A stretch of 43,973 nt of DNA, taken from the NCBI GenBank assembly GCA_029570205.1, contig JAKQSI010000057.1, positions 1-43,973 of the forward strand. The letters are read 5' to 3'. The notes beneath the pieces were generated by a model. That model did no database searches, was not told the origin of the DNA, and saw nothing but the letters and a program-made list of their open reading frames with translations. This document shows, piece after piece, positions 15,115 through 23,953 of this stretch (within the stretch, counting starts at the first letter, position 1; each line of letters begins with the position of its first letter). The translations under genes and the position numbers were made by a program. This stretch comes from Candidatus Omnitrophota bacterium. Its GTDB lineage: Bacteria > Hinthialibacterota > Hinthialibacteria > Hinthialibacterales > JAKPRU01.

Positions 15115-16035
15115 TTATTGGACCTTGTTTGTCCAATCTTGATATAGCCCCTCAATTCCAGCTTCGTAGGTATCGCCCTTGTGGATCACACAGCGATATT
15201 TCAGGTGCAGCCGCTCCCCCTTCGCCATTTTCAGCCCGGCCTCATCCAGCCAGTTCATTGGAGTCGGTGAAAAGAATCCGTAATTGCGTGTGAACCACTT
15301 CGGGGGAAACCATCGGTTTTTCGGATGCACGAAAATCGCCAACCCCTCTTTCACCCCATCCCGGCTTCCCCAGTAATCACACCAGGGAGATTCCTTGCCG
15401 AATGTGCCTTCCTCAGCGCTGTCGCCTTGTGCATTCACAAGGGTTCCACCGCCCTCCACGGAAAACGCCGGAATCATCCGGGCCGAGAACAGCGAATGAT
15501 TGGTCTTCTCGATCTGCACATCGTTCATGGCAGTCAGGGTGATCTCGAAATCAATCATCCGCAGGTCGGGACCGGGAGCGGAGACCAGAATTCGGCGGAT
15601 ATCCATAAACGGGGAGGGACCATCCGGTTTGCGCCATTCGCAGAGGTCCGTGAAGATCACTTCATTGCCTTCCGATTCAAGAATCTGGGTCTGACGGGAA
15701 ATTATCTGTCCTTCCTTTATAGATTCCTGCCAGTAATTGCCTCCATTCACCTTATCACACCCGAAAAAAAGCGAATGGTGATGCGGATACGGTTCCGAGG
15801 ATTCCGTGGTGATGCTCAATCCGGTCGCAGGACCATTAACCGGATAAAAATACGGGTATTTCTGGAGCTTTCTGTTGAGGTATGTTGTAAACTCCTTCCC
15901 CTCCACAGACACATGAACCCCGTCGATCTTCAGTTTCGCAGACACCCGTTGAGGAGTCTGAGACCCCGCAACATCACTGCCGAAGACAACCGTGCCGAGA
16001 CATAGCATCCACACACATACGAACCTTGCGATCAT
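15115..16035 (-). CDS. Secreted DUF6807 / PmoA-like family protein
   Basis: The start at 16035 is chosen because GGAGGGAACC precedes it and the product then begins with a Sec signal peptide (MIARFVCVWMLCLGTVVFGS). The mature protein of about 285 residues shows the family pattern: FTTYLNRKLQKYPYFYPVNGP, PYPHHHSLFFGCDKVNG, and a C-terminal CDYWG...GLAIFVHPKNRWFPPKWFTRNYG. Families named 'methane oxygenase PmoA' in databases are this beta-sandwich family; they are not methane monooxygenase and occur in sugar-utilisation loci of planctomycetes and relatives. The HHH motif suggests metal or sugar binding. It is divergent from the epimerase gene, with which it probably shares a 225-bp control region. 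Confidence 0.8.
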   Translation of the reverse strand: MIARFVCVWMLCLGTVVFGSDVAGSQTPQRVSAKLKIDGVHVSVEGKEFTTYLNRKLQKYPYFYPVNGPATGLSITTESSEPYPHHHSLFFGCDKVNGGNYWQESIKEGQIISRQTQILESEGNEVIFTDLCEWRKPDGPSPFMDIRRILVSAPGPDLRMIDFEITLTAMNDVQIEKTNHSLFSARMIPAFSVEGGGTLVNAQGDSAEEGTFGKESPWCDYWGSRDGVKEGLAIFVHPKNRWFPPKWFTRNYGFFSPTPMNWLDEAGLKMAKGERLHLKYRCVIHKGDTYEAGIEGLYQDWTNKVQ

Positions 16036-16262
16036 GGTTCCCTCCGATTCCTCGGTGATTTCCGATCCGGGTGTCCCATTCATTCTGCCGGTCAATCTGC
16101 ATGATATCATGTCTCCCATTCTGAGACAGGATCGATCCGGTTCCGGCATAATCGGTCAGGACAACCTTCTGCGCAGATACGGATCGCAGTACACTGAGTA
16201 ACGACTTTTGAGCAAAAAAAACCAATCATTGCCCGAAAACCAATTCGGGAAAGGAGGACATG

Positions 16263-17159
16263 ATGAGTCTTTTTACCGGATGTCGTGTTCCCAGCCTGTT
16301 TCTGGGATCCCTGATGCTGTCGTTCGCGTTTCCAAGTGGGGCCTTTGCCCAGAGCATGTTCCCGCCGGAATGCTGTATCGGTGGAATTGCGCTCGGACCG
16401 CAGGCGTACAGTTTCAACCGATTCACCTTCTTTGAGGCCATCGACAAGGCCAAACAGATGGGATGCAATGTGATCGAGGCGTATCCGGGACAGGCCCTCT
16501 GCCCGGACGAGAAGGGTGTGCAATTCAGCCATGACGCCCCGCCGAGCGTCTGGTCCAAAGCTTTGCGCAAACTCAATAAAACCGGCGTCCGCCTGGTCGC
16601 GTATGGTGTTGTCGGCTTGGGCAAGGATGAGGAAAGCAACCGGAAAGTATTCGATTTTGCCAAGTTGATGGGGATCTCCGTTATCACAACAGAACCGGAC
16701 GATATCCCGGAAGGTTCCCTCGATGTAATCGAGAAACTTGTCCAGGAATACAACATCAAGATCGCCATCCACAACCATCCAAAAAGCACGGACAACCCAA
16801 AGTACAAGTTTTGGGACCCGAATTATGTCCTCGAATGCGTGAAACGTCGCGACCCGCGCATGGGAGCCTGTGCGGATACGGGGCACTGGGCGCGATCCGG
16901 CGTCAATCCGATTGAGGCGCTGAAGATTCTCGAAGGCCGTGTCATCAGCGCACATCTGAAAGACCTGAACGAATTCGGCAACCGCGAAGCCCATGATGTG
17001 CCCTGGGGAACCGGCGTGTGCGACATGGGAGCGATTCTCGATGAACTCCTCCGTCAGCACTTCTCCGGCCCGGCCTCCATGGAGTACGAATACAACTGGG
17101 ACAACAGCGTCCCCGATATGATCAAGTGCGTTGAGTTCGCCCGTGAACACGGGAAATGA
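16263..17159 (+). CDS. Secreted sugar phosphate isomerase/epimerase-like TIM-barrel protein
   Basis: AGGAGG at 16252-16257 favours the second of two adjacent ATGs (16263; the other is 16260). A signal peptide (hydrophobic core SLFLGSLMLSFAF, cleavage after GAFA) is followed by a xylose-isomerase-like TIM barrel. Family features: AIDKAKQMGCNVIEAYPGQ, IAIHNHPKS (metal-binding His), GACADTGHWARSG (Asp/His of the metal site), ISAHLKDLNEFG (His) and the final Glu in SMEYEYNWDNS. These fit a divalent-metal sugar epimerase or isomerase. Export of such an enzyme is common in planctomycete-type bacteria. Neighbours suggest work on extracellular or periplasmic sugars; the substrate is unknown. Confidence 0.87.
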   Translation: MSLFTGCRVPSLFLGSLMLSFAFPSGAFAQSMFPPECCIGGIALGPQAYSFNRFTFFEAIDKAKQMGCNVIEAYPGQALCPDEKGVQFSHDAPPSVWSKALRKLNKTGVRLVAYGVVGLGKDEESNRKVFDFAKLMGISVITTEPDDIPEGSLDVIEKLVQEYNIKIAIHNHPKSTDNPKYKFWDPNYVLECVKRRDPRMGACADTGHWARSGVNPIEALKILEGRVISAHLKDLNEFGNREAHDVPWGTGVCDMGAILDELLRQHFSGPASMEYEYNWDNSVPDMIKCVEFAREHGK

Positions 17160-17190
17160 CTGTCGCCTAACGGGATGCCTTTCAGGATTG

Positions 17191-17226
17191 AAACGCAGGG
17201 GCGACTCATGTGCCGCCCCTGCGTTT
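17191..17226. terminator. Strong hairpin after the epimerase gene
   Basis: AAACGCAGGGGCG and CGCCCCTGCGTTT form a perfect 13-bp stem with a 10-nt loop, 31 nt after the epimerase stop. The stem ends in TTT but no long U-run follows, so it is probably a terminator or 3' stabiliser for the plus-strand transcript. Confidence 0.65.
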
Positions 17227-17472
17227 GCATTCCTCCCTGCCTTTTATCCGGAATCCGGCGGTTATCGTCAAGTCTCCAGGAAAGAACAGCATGAAAAAGA
17301 AAAGGCCAAATCGACTCATTCCGAATCCTCCAACCGGCGGACGTGTGCTGTTGACAATTTGAGTACTCTCCTGTTGAAATACCGGTCGTTCATCAGACAG
17401 CCGCGAAGGCCGGTTTTTCATCATCCGTCGGTGTGCTATGCTTGGACAACGGATCTTTCCACGGAGACCCTG

Positions 17473-19368
17473 ATGGTGACCACAAAGCGACTCTCTCTCG
17501 TTTTCTGTTTCTTCTTTCTCGCCGTTTCTGCTTTTTCGGAGAATCTGACCCTCCCGCTCGACCAACGCCCGACCTGGCTTCAGGACGAGGGAATCATTAT
17601 GGCAGGAAGCTGGGAGCCGCTGCTTTTCCGTATACGCCGGGACGGAAGCGAAGGCTACACACCCACTCCCGAACAACAGGCCGCTTACCTGCGCGAACAC
17701 AGCCCGGAGATGGTAGCGAAATTGAAATCTCTCGGCGTCAATTTTGTCATGATGCACGCCTACAAAGGATTCGGATTGGAGCACGAACGCGAAAGCATGG
17801 CGGATGCGGCGCAATTCTCGAAATTATGCCACGATGCGGGCCTGCATGTCGGTGTGTACAACTACAGCGGCGCTTTCGGCTGGGAGTTACTGTTCCAGGA
17901 AATGCCCGAAGCACGGGACTGGGTTGTTCTCGATGAAAATAAAAAACCCGTCACTTACGGCGAGGCTACCTATCGTTACTACTGGAACCGAAACCACCCC
18001 CGGGCGCAGGAGTTCTACAAGAACATAATTCGGTTCGCGATCGAAGAAATCGGGACGGACCTGATTCATTTCGATAACTACAAGATCGGCCCCGGTATGG
18101 ACAGCTATTCCGTTGAGCGATTCCGAGACTACCTCAAACGCAATTTCAGCCCGACTCAACTCAAGGAAATGGGTGTAGTGGATGTGAACACTGTGTTACC
18201 GCCCATGCCGGCAAATTCACAGAACATGTTGCGCGCCGCCTGGCTGAAATTCACGACGGATTCTCTAACGGAATCTTATTGGGATATGTCGAAGTACGCA
18301 CGCAGTCTCCGCAAGGATATTCTGATGGAGTGTAATCCCGGTGGAGTCCCGGATTCGATTGACCCTCCTGTGGATCACTCAACTCTGTTACAGGGCGGTG
18401 AGGCGTTCTGGGATGAAGGGCAACATCCGGGACTGCGCGATGGAACACTCATTACACGAATCCGCACGTACAAATTCGGTAGACGAATGAATAATATCGC
18501 GTTCGCATACACCACAAACCCCCTGGAGGCCGCAGAATCCATGGCTTTCAATTTGGACTGCCTGGGATGTATCGGCTGGTTTGAGTACAACAATATCGTC
18601 TCCATGCCGGGTTCAGACGTCCCTGTAACTCTGGAACTCAGTCCGTATATTCAATTCTTTAAAAATCAACGCGATCTCCTTCGCGACGCACAGGTTGTTG
18701 CAGACATCGCCGTATTGCGCAGCTTTCCATCGCAAGTCTTTTCCGATCCGGCAAACGCACGCCTGACCGGAGCTGTCGAACAACAATTGATTGAGAACCG
18801 GATTCCTTTCCAGATCATCGGGGAAAACCTGCTGGGAGAATTGAATCGCTATCGCGGCCTGGTTCTGGCCGGGTGCGCGGCTTTATCGGATTCGGAGATT
18901 GCCGCCATAAACAACTACAGAGAATCCGGTGGAAAGCTGTGCATAATCGGCCCGGTTGCCTCACACGATGAATGGATGCACCCCAGGCAATCCTCTCCGT
19001 TGAGTGGAATAAATAATCCGAATGTTCTATATCTCACGGATGTAGACGAATGTGTCAAGTCCATTACCGAACTCTGCGGCGATGAATTGTCTATGTCTGT
19101 CGATGGGCCGCTTGGGCTGTGCGCCGAAATTACAGAACAGGAGACCCGGCGACTGATCCATCTGGTCAATTATCTGCCGGAGCAACCGATCAACAATGTA
19201 ACGGTTCGGGTAAAGGTTCCCGCGGGCAGGCGTGTGGGAAAAGTGGTGACCGGCAACCCGTTACGTGAAAAGGACCTCGCCCTGGAATACAGAGAGCAGA
19301 ATAACCTGGTCGAGTTCACTGTTCCGAGCGTGTATATCTACGAAATTGCCCAGGTTGTCTGGCGATAA
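17473..19368 (+). CDS. Putative secreted glycoside hydrolase (GHL-type barrel with trimerisation-like domain)
   Basis: The frame is open from 17131, but 17473 is the likely start: GGAGA lies upstream and a Sec signal peptide follows (MVTTKRLSLVFCFFFLAVSAFSE). The 631-residue protein has an (alpha/beta)8-like region at about 30-400 with LKSLGVNFVMMHAYKGFG, CHDAGLHVGVYNYSGAFGWE and EEIGTDLIHFDNYKIG (the Asp is a catalytic candidate), then a region like the beta-galactosidase trimerisation domain (IAVLRSFPSQVFSD, RYRGLVLAGCAALSDSEIAAINNYRESGGKLCIIGP) and a small C-terminal beta domain. This fits the uncharacterised 'hypothetical glycosyl hydrolase' families. Substrate and activity are unknown. 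Confidence 0.75.
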   Translation: MVTTKRLSLVFCFFFLAVSAFSENLTLPLDQRPTWLQDEGIIMAGSWEPLLFRIRRDGSEGYTPTPEQQAAYLREHSPEMVAKLKSLGVNFVMMHAYKGFGLEHERESMADAAQFSKLCHDAGLHVGVYNYSGAFGWELLFQEMPEARDWVVLDENKKPVTYGEATYRYYWNRNHPRAQEFYKNIIRFAIEEIGTDLIHFDNYKIGPGMDSYSVERFRDYLKRNFSPTQLKEMGVVDVNTVLPPMPANSQNMLRAAWLKFTTDSLTESYWDMSKYARSLRKDILMECNPGGVPDSIDPPVDHSTLLQGGEAFWDEGQHPGLRDGTLITRIRTYKFGRRMNNIAFAYTTNPLEAAESMAFNLDCLGCIGWFEYNNIVSMPGSDVPVTLELSPYIQFFKNQRDLLRDAQVVADIAVLRSFPSQVFSDPANARLTGAVEQQLIENRIPFQIIGENLLGELNRYRGLVLAGCAALSDSEIAAINNYRESGGKLCIIGPVASHDEWMHPRQSSPLSGINNPNVLYLTDVDECVKSITELCGDELSMSVDGPLGLCAEITEQETRRLIHLVNYLPEQPINNVTVRVKVPAGRRVGKVVTGNPLREKDLALEYREQNNLVEFTVPSVYIYEIAQVVWR

Positions 19369-19438
19369 TGCGCCCTGTTCACGAACCACCGGCGAAAAAG
19401 GAACCTGTTTCGGCTTGACCTGTCCGGAAATGCCGGCT

Positions 19439-20188
19439 TTACCGCCTGCATGCGGCCCATTCGATGGACTGCACGATAATCTTTCGGAATTCAGGCAGGC
19501 GGCACGAGTTCTTATCATGGCCCAGCGCAAAATATACGCATCGCGCATTGTGTACATAGTGCGTGCAAAGCATCGGCTCCGCAACTGTGTGCCCGAATCG
19601 TTCCTCGTTTGCGGTCATAATGACGTGCATATCCGGACGCATCAGCAGGTTGAAGTAGAGTTCGTCGTTTGTTGTAAACGGCTTGACTCCCTCGATAATC
19701 GGGTGGGCTTCATCCTTCACATCCACACGAAATTCATGGTACGGCCCATGGGTAGATTTTCCGTTCACCCACATGGCGCCGAAGAGGTCGATAGAATCCC
19801 GCCAGTTCTGGCAATTTGCGACAGCAAAGTGCAGAACCACAAGGCCGCCGCCATCCTTCAGAAACTGAAGAATGCCTTCCTTGGCGTAATCGGGCAGATC
19901 CCCGTTCTCCGCCTGAACCTGGGCCGTCAACAGAACATTGAATTTCCGAAGATTCTCTATGCGAAGTGATTCCAGATTCTCTTTGCCCACAGCGGTAATC
20001 TTCACCGTGGGATCATTAGCCGCAATATCCTGCAAAGTCTCTTCGTAGATCCCCGCATCCCCGTGCGGTTCCAGCCCGATCATCAGGCAAGTTACCGGCT
20101 GCGGCTCGGCGGAAAAAGCGACTCCAAGTGACATGACGATCAGCAAAGTCGGGATTAATAAAACTCTCAGAATAGTCATTTCGCGCAT
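19439..20188 (-). CDS. Secreted ThuA-like domain protein
   Basis: The start at 20188 has AGGAGAAAG upstream and opens a signal peptide (MREMTILRVLLIPTLLIVMSLGVAFS). The 249-residue protein has the class I glutamine-amidotransferase-like ThuA fold: YEETLQDIAANDPTVKITAV, KFNVLLTAQVQAENG, ILQFLKDGGGLVVLHFAVANCQNW, GPYHEFRVDVKDEAHPIIEGV and RCVYFALGHDKNSCRLPEF. ThuA was linked to trehalose/sucrose use in rhizobia; most secreted members are uncharacterised and occur in carbohydrate loci. The nucleophile Cys of true amidotransferases is not at the expected place, as usual in ThuA. It converges on the putative glycosidase gene 70 nt away. Confidence 0.83.
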   Translation of the reverse strand: MREMTILRVLLIPTLLIVMSLGVAFSAEPQPVTCLMIGLEPHGDAGIYEETLQDIAANDPTVKITAVGKENLESLRIENLRKFNVLLTAQVQAENGDLPDYAKEGILQFLKDGGGLVVLHFAVANCQNWRDSIDLFGAMWVNGKSTHGPYHEFRVDVKDEAHPIIEGVKPFTTNDELYFNLLMRPDMHVIMTANEERFGHTVAEPMLCTHYVHNARCVYFALGHDKNSCRLPEFRKIIVQSIEWAACRR

Positions 20189-20564
20189 TATTCTTTCTCC
20201 TGATGTCTTTGTTTGTATTAAATACCAATCCGATTCCCGGATTGTAGTTGCATTTACGGCCTTGCATATTGGAGCCGGGCTGTCCTTTTCCACGGAGGCT
20301 GACCGAGATGATCCGGCCGGCGCGGCAAACGCCATTGCTGGAATCATGGGAAACCCAAGCCCCCTGCAGGGCCGGTCCCTCTCCGTAGACTACATACCCC
20401 TGTCCGCTCGACATCCATTCGGAATAGGGACCCGGATTTAACAGGGCAATTTCAGCGGGATTGCCTGTACGGGGTAATATCCGACAAAACTCGCCGCCCC
20501 AATTCCCAATACGCCCTGGAAACACATCATACTCCGGTTTCACGATGGTTACAGTCTCATCCCA
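20189..20564. other. Unassigned 376-bp gap between ThuA-like and tandem-STAS genes
   Basis: No recognisable gene. On the minus strand a frame starts with GTG at 20543, 22 nt after the STAS stop, and stays open for 118 codons up to the ThuA gene and beyond it in another frame. Its product (KPEYDVFPGRIGNWGGEF, later PGPYSEWMSSGQGYVVYG) looks protein-like rather than random but matches no family I know. It may be the remnant of a gene cut off by the ThuA gene. A promoter for thuA should also lie here. Confidence 0.3.
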
Positions 20565-21353
20565 CTACGAGGCAGGTTGATCCTTTGTCCCATGCGGATC
20601 GCCCGATCGATACGACCGGATCGCTTCTTCCAATGTGCCGAAATCCCTGAATAGCCGGTCCAGGCGAAATACCTTGAAAACCCGTCGGGTCTGTGCGTTG
20701 ATGTTCGCAAACCGAAGATCGCCCCCCTTGTCCTGAAATTTTTTTCCCATGTTCGCAAACAGTCCCAGAGCGCTACTGTCGATGAACCCAACCCAGCGCA
20801 TATCGAGAACAACCCGGATGTTGCCGGAATGGAGATCCTCCATAAGGACATTCTTGAGCCGGCGAACTTCCTCAAGATCCAATTCCCCATCGATCGCATA
20901 AACCACTACATCTCCCACAACATCCCGGCTGACGGTGAAGTTGAGTTCCTCATCGAATTCCAGCGTCTTGCCGGCCGGTTCCTCAGAATCGATTTCGGTA
21001 GATACGGCATCCCAGGCCTGCTCCGGCGTGGAGTAAATCCGAAACAACCTCCACAAGTCCGATTCCCTCAGCTGTCGTTCAATCCAGGAATTGGGAACAA
21101 CAACCAGACGCAGAGACGGTTGATCCACCCCCTTGATTAAATCATTCGCCTCTTGAAGGGTTTCCAACCCGGCGGAGTCAATAGAGGTAACCAGGCCGAG
21201 ATCCACAATCAATGACGTGACACCCTTCTTGACTAACGTCAGGATGGGACGCAAAAGCCGGATCGAGGTCAGCTCATTCAAAGGGCCGCACGGACGGATC
21301 AGAACATCCGCGCCATGTCGATAATACTTCACGCGGAAAACATCGCGGGGCAT
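20565..21353 (-). CDS. Tandem STAS-domain protein (anti-sigma factor antagonist-like)
   Basis: The start at 21353 (MPRDVFRVKYY) is preferred, since the upstream in-frame extension runs through a terminator of the preceding gene; GGGAG lies 6 nt before it. The 262-residue protein has two STAS domains. The first (about 8-115) shows SLIVDLGLVTSIDSAGLETL, the second (about 140-250) shows RVVLDMRWVGFIDSSALGLF. Both keep the Ser in the DS(A/S)xL motif phosphorylated in SpoIIAA-type antagonists, so partner switching with an anti-sigma kinase is plausible. No anti-sigma factor or sigma gene is adjacent. A second STAS protein lies at the right edge of the window. Confidence 0.85.
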   Translation of the reverse strand: MPRDVFRVKYYRHGADVLIRPCGPLNELTSIRLLRPILTLVKKGVTSLIVDLGLVTSIDSAGLETLQEANDLIKGVDQPSLRLVVVPNSWIERQLRESDLWRLFRIYSTPEQAWDAVSTEIDSEEPAGKTLEFDEELNFTVSRDVVGDVVVYAIDGELDLEEVRRLKNVLMEDLHSGNIRVVLDMRWVGFIDSSALGLFANMGKKFQDKGGDLRFANINAQTRRVFKVFRLDRLFRDFGTLEEAIRSYRSGDPHGTKDQPAS

Positions 21354-21378
21354 CGAATACTCCCGTACTGCCGGGTGA

Positions 21379-21414
21379 ATAAAAACGGGGGAAAGATCAA
21401 ACTCTTTCCCCCGT
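21379..21414 (-). terminator. Rho-independent terminator of the large cohesin gene
   Basis: On the minus strand ACGGGGGAAAGA and TCTTTCCCCCGT form a 12-bp perfect stem with a 6-nt loop, directly followed by TTTTTATT. It lies 27 nt after the stop of the gene at 21441-23837. Confidence 0.88.
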
Positions 21415-21440
21415 CTTGAGTCGAGTCGCAACCTTACCGG

Positions 21441-23837
21441 TTACCGATTCCAGAGTTTCTGGGCAATTTCAAAGTCCGTGTAAACATCCACGTCAAGATA
21501 TGGCCAAGACATACCGATCAGGATGTAGTAATTCCCCTTGCCGTCGGGACGCGCGCCGGGCGTCAGCGGTGTGACATAGCACGGAATAAACCGCGTGGAT
21601 TGACCGCCGCTGTGCAAGGCCCCGAATCCGTCCATTACCATCGAGCCGATACGCAACCCGGAGGTTTCAAAAGCCGCACCCTTGTCGTCAATCCCCAGAA
21701 TACCGTCGGTACTGATCTCGACCTCGAAATCACGCGCGATATCAAAGTACAGACCCGGTACGAAATCTTTCTGCTCCGAATCATAGTGCAGAGTGGTGTT
21801 CAACGGAGCGATCGTGTCAATGTCGAAGGTTCCGACATCGGCGTTCTTGAACGGCACAAAGGTAATTATGCCGAACCCGTCCATCACACCCAATCCGATA
21901 TACCTCGTCCCGTCGACGCTCGGAACAAATTCCATATCACGATAGATCCGAATCTCCGGATCGATACTAAGCGCCAGGTTGCTGGTATCCAGCTCAGGAG
22001 CATCACCGACACGGACTATGTATCCGAGCTCGGTCAGGACGTACGCGCCCGTTCCGGCTCCAATGGCAGAAGGCAATGTCGCGCTGGACGGATCGATGCG
22101 ATAATTCTTCACCGCATCACTGCCCCGATAGATTTCCAGATCCGTTGCAAGTCCGGTTTCGGGTTGGAGAACGGATTGCAATCTCTCCAGAGATGCGGTG
22201 GCTGTACCTTCCGCATAGATTTTTCCGTCATTGCTCAAAACATAGAATCCGCCGTCTCCTTGGGATTCCACATCCACCAGAACCGGTCCAAAGAACACGT
22301 CGCCGGTTGGATGGTTCTGTCCGGACCATGGATTGATCGGCAGAGTCTTGTTGTTGGCAGGATTGTTGTCGGTGTCGATTCCGCCGTAACCCGCACCGCC
22401 GGTTGCGCCAAGCAGTGGAATAACAGGCGGCAAAGCGTTGGAATATCCCGGGGCGGCGAAATAGCTCGTCCAAAGTATATAACCGCCTTCCGAACCGTTC
22501 AGATTCCCTGCAATCTCTCCTGAAAACTCGAAATCTCGCGCATACGGGAACCCGAGGGTCGGTCCGAGAGCCACCGGATCCGGGAGGTAATCCACAATCA
22601 GTTTGCCGAACTTGTCATATTTTTGGACCAGATGGCCCGAACTGTCGGTCACACCGATATCAAAGTTAAACATCGCAATACCGGACGGCTGCAGCGGCCC
22701 GAATTGGCTCAACGCAACCACTCCCAAGTTCGGGTTAGCCTGACGTGCGGTCGGGCTTGCGGTCGGCGTTGCCGTTGGAGTTTGGGTTGCCGTCGGCGTA
22801 TGTGTCGGCGCCGCTGTTGGTGTTTCGGTCGGTCCCACGGTTGGGACTTGGGTTGCCGTCGGCGTATGCGTCGGCGCCGCTGTTGGTGTTTCGGTCGGTC
22901 CCGCTGTCGGGGTCTCGGTCGGGACCCCCGACGGAAGAACCGTGATTGATCCGGCTACCGCAATCAGACCCGCCAGATCGTCCTTTACATTTTGAATAGT
23001 CAGCGAGGTAACTCCCTCGGGCGCGTCTTGCGCCACAGTAAAGATAAGTTCGACCAAATCACCATCACCGGAAATCGGTTGAGCGGTTCCCGCGATGGCG
23101 ACCAAAGAGAGGGGTACCTGTGCGTTCACCGCGACCGAATACCATGTTTCCGTAAGGGTTCCGCTCCTGTTCACACCCACAAAGGCGAGAACGTTCGAAT
23201 CATAAACCACTTCAAACTGGAAGGCATCCGTTGTCGGCATTCCAGTGGCCGAAATGGTGACAGAAACCTGTTCGCCCGGTCGTGCAGAAGCCTGCCCCAT
23301 GATGATATTCGCTTCCGCAACCGGCGTACTTGTTGGAACAGCGGTTGGGGATTCCGTCGGAGCCGCAGTCGGCGATTCCACCGGAGTGGCGGTCGGGGAT
23401 TCCGTCGGAGCCGCAGTCGGCGATTCCACCGGAGTGGCGGTCGGGGATTCCGTCGGAGCCGCAGTCGGCGATTCCACCGGAGTAGCGGTCGGGGATTCCG
23501 TCGGAGCCGCAGTCGGCGATTCCACCGGAGTAGCGGTCGGGGATTCCGTTGGAGCCGCAGTTGGGGTTTCCGTCGGCGTCTCCGGGATGGCCGTCGGCGT
23601 TTCCGTTGGAGCCGCAGTCGGGGTTTCCGTCGGCGTCTCCGGGATGGCCGTCGGCGTTTCCGTCGGAGCCGCGGTCGGAGTTTCGGTCGGCGTTTCCGGG
23701 ACTACTGTCGGCGTTTCGGGAACGGCAGTGGGAGTTTCGCTCTGTGCCTGGACGGCTCCCGCGAAGAGCAACGGCGCACACAGAACAGTGATCACGAAAA
23801 CCTTTCGCAGTGTCTGAGATTGAATTATACCGTGCAT
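21441..23837 (-). CDS. Secreted Thr/Pro-rich protein with cohesin domain and propeller-like C terminus
   Basis: The 798-residue protein starts with GGGAGG 8 nt upstream and a Sec signal peptide (cleavage near AVQAQ, residue 32). Residues about 34-172 are a Thr-Pro-rich linker of repeats such as [16 protein letters not shown]. Residues about 175-305 form a cohesin-like beta sandwich ([52 protein letters not shown]). A second Thr-Pro linker spans about 308-370. The C-terminal region (370-798) has five copies of a (R/T)-D-(F/L/M)-E-(F/I/V) motif and repeated VMDGFG and GxYVLxxxGxIxxxG strands, suggestive of a beta-propeller. It is likely an extracellular or surface protein that could bind dockerin-type partners; that role is inferred. 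The adjacent cohesin/dockerin-like protein may be one partner. Confidence 0.8.
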   Translation of the reverse strand: MHGIIQSQTLRKVFVITVLCAPLLFAGAVQAQSETPTAVPETPTVVPETPTETPTAAPTETPTAIPETPTETPTAAPTETPTAIPETPTETPTAAPTESPTATPVESPTAAPTESPTATPVESPTAAPTESPTATPVESPTAAPTESPTATPVESPTAAPTESPTAVPTSTPVAEANIIMGQASARPGEQVSVTISATGMPTTDAFQFEVVYDSNVLAFVGVNRSGTLTETWYSVAVNAQVPLSLVAIAGTAQPISGDGDLVELIFTVAQDAPEGVTSLTIQNVKDDLAGLIAVAGSITVLPSGVPTETPTAGPTETPTAAPTHTPTATQVPTVGPTETPTAAPTHTPTATQTPTATPTASPTARQANPNLGVVALSQFGPLQPSGIAMFNFDIGVTDSSGHLVQKYDKFGKLIVDYLPDPVALGPTLGFPYARDFEFSGEIAGNLNGSEGGYILWTSYFAAPGYSNALPPVIPLLGATGGAGYGGIDTDNNPANNKTLPINPWSGQNHPTGDVFFGPVLVDVESQGDGGFYVLSNDGKIYAEGTATASLERLQSVLQPETGLATDLEIYRGSDAVKNYRIDPSSATLPSAIGAGTGAYVLTELGYIVRVGDAPELDTSNLALSIDPEIRIYRDMEFVPSVDGTRYIGLGVMDGFGIITFVPFKNADVGTFDIDTIAPLNTTLHYDSEQKDFVPGLYFDIARDFEVEISTDGILGIDDKGAAFETSGLRIGSMVMDGFGALHSGGQSTRFIPCYVTPLTPGARPDGKGNYYILIGMSWPYLDVDVYTDFEIAQKLWNR
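22786..22917. repeat. Two 66-bp repeats coding for the second Thr-Pro linker
   Basis: Units at 22786-22851 and 22852-22917 differ at a few positions, mainly in the last 15 bp. They encode the [19 protein letters not shown] linker behind the cohesin domain and can change length by slippage or recombination. Confidence 0.7.
23341..23532. repeat. Four 48-bp repeats coding for the N-terminal Thr-Pro/Ser-Pro linker
   Basis: Units start at 23341, 23389, 23437 and 23485, nearly identical, with a partial fifth from 23533. Each encodes 16 residues of [16 protein letters not shown] type. A further related set with a 57-bp period follows at about 23551-23720. Identity at the DNA level indicates recent expansion. 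Confidence 0.9.
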
Positions 23838-23953
23838 GAAAACGTGCCTCCCTTGCTTGTTGGCTACCCGTGAATCCTCTCGTTCCGCACGTCCCGGTCG
23901 GCCACCACGAATGGTTGATCCCGAACAGGGATGGCTTTTTCTCTTACGACTCT

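Noticed and set aside
15115-16035. Particulate methane monooxygenase subunit A
   Set aside because: The 'PmoA' label on this family is a database name; the protein is a secreted beta-sandwich type without the membrane helices of methane monooxygenase.
23245-23817. 190-codon plus-strand frame (GVSVGAAVG-type product)
   Set aside because: Antisense of the Thr-Pro repeat region; the minus frame has signal peptide, Shine-Dalgarno sequence and domain match.
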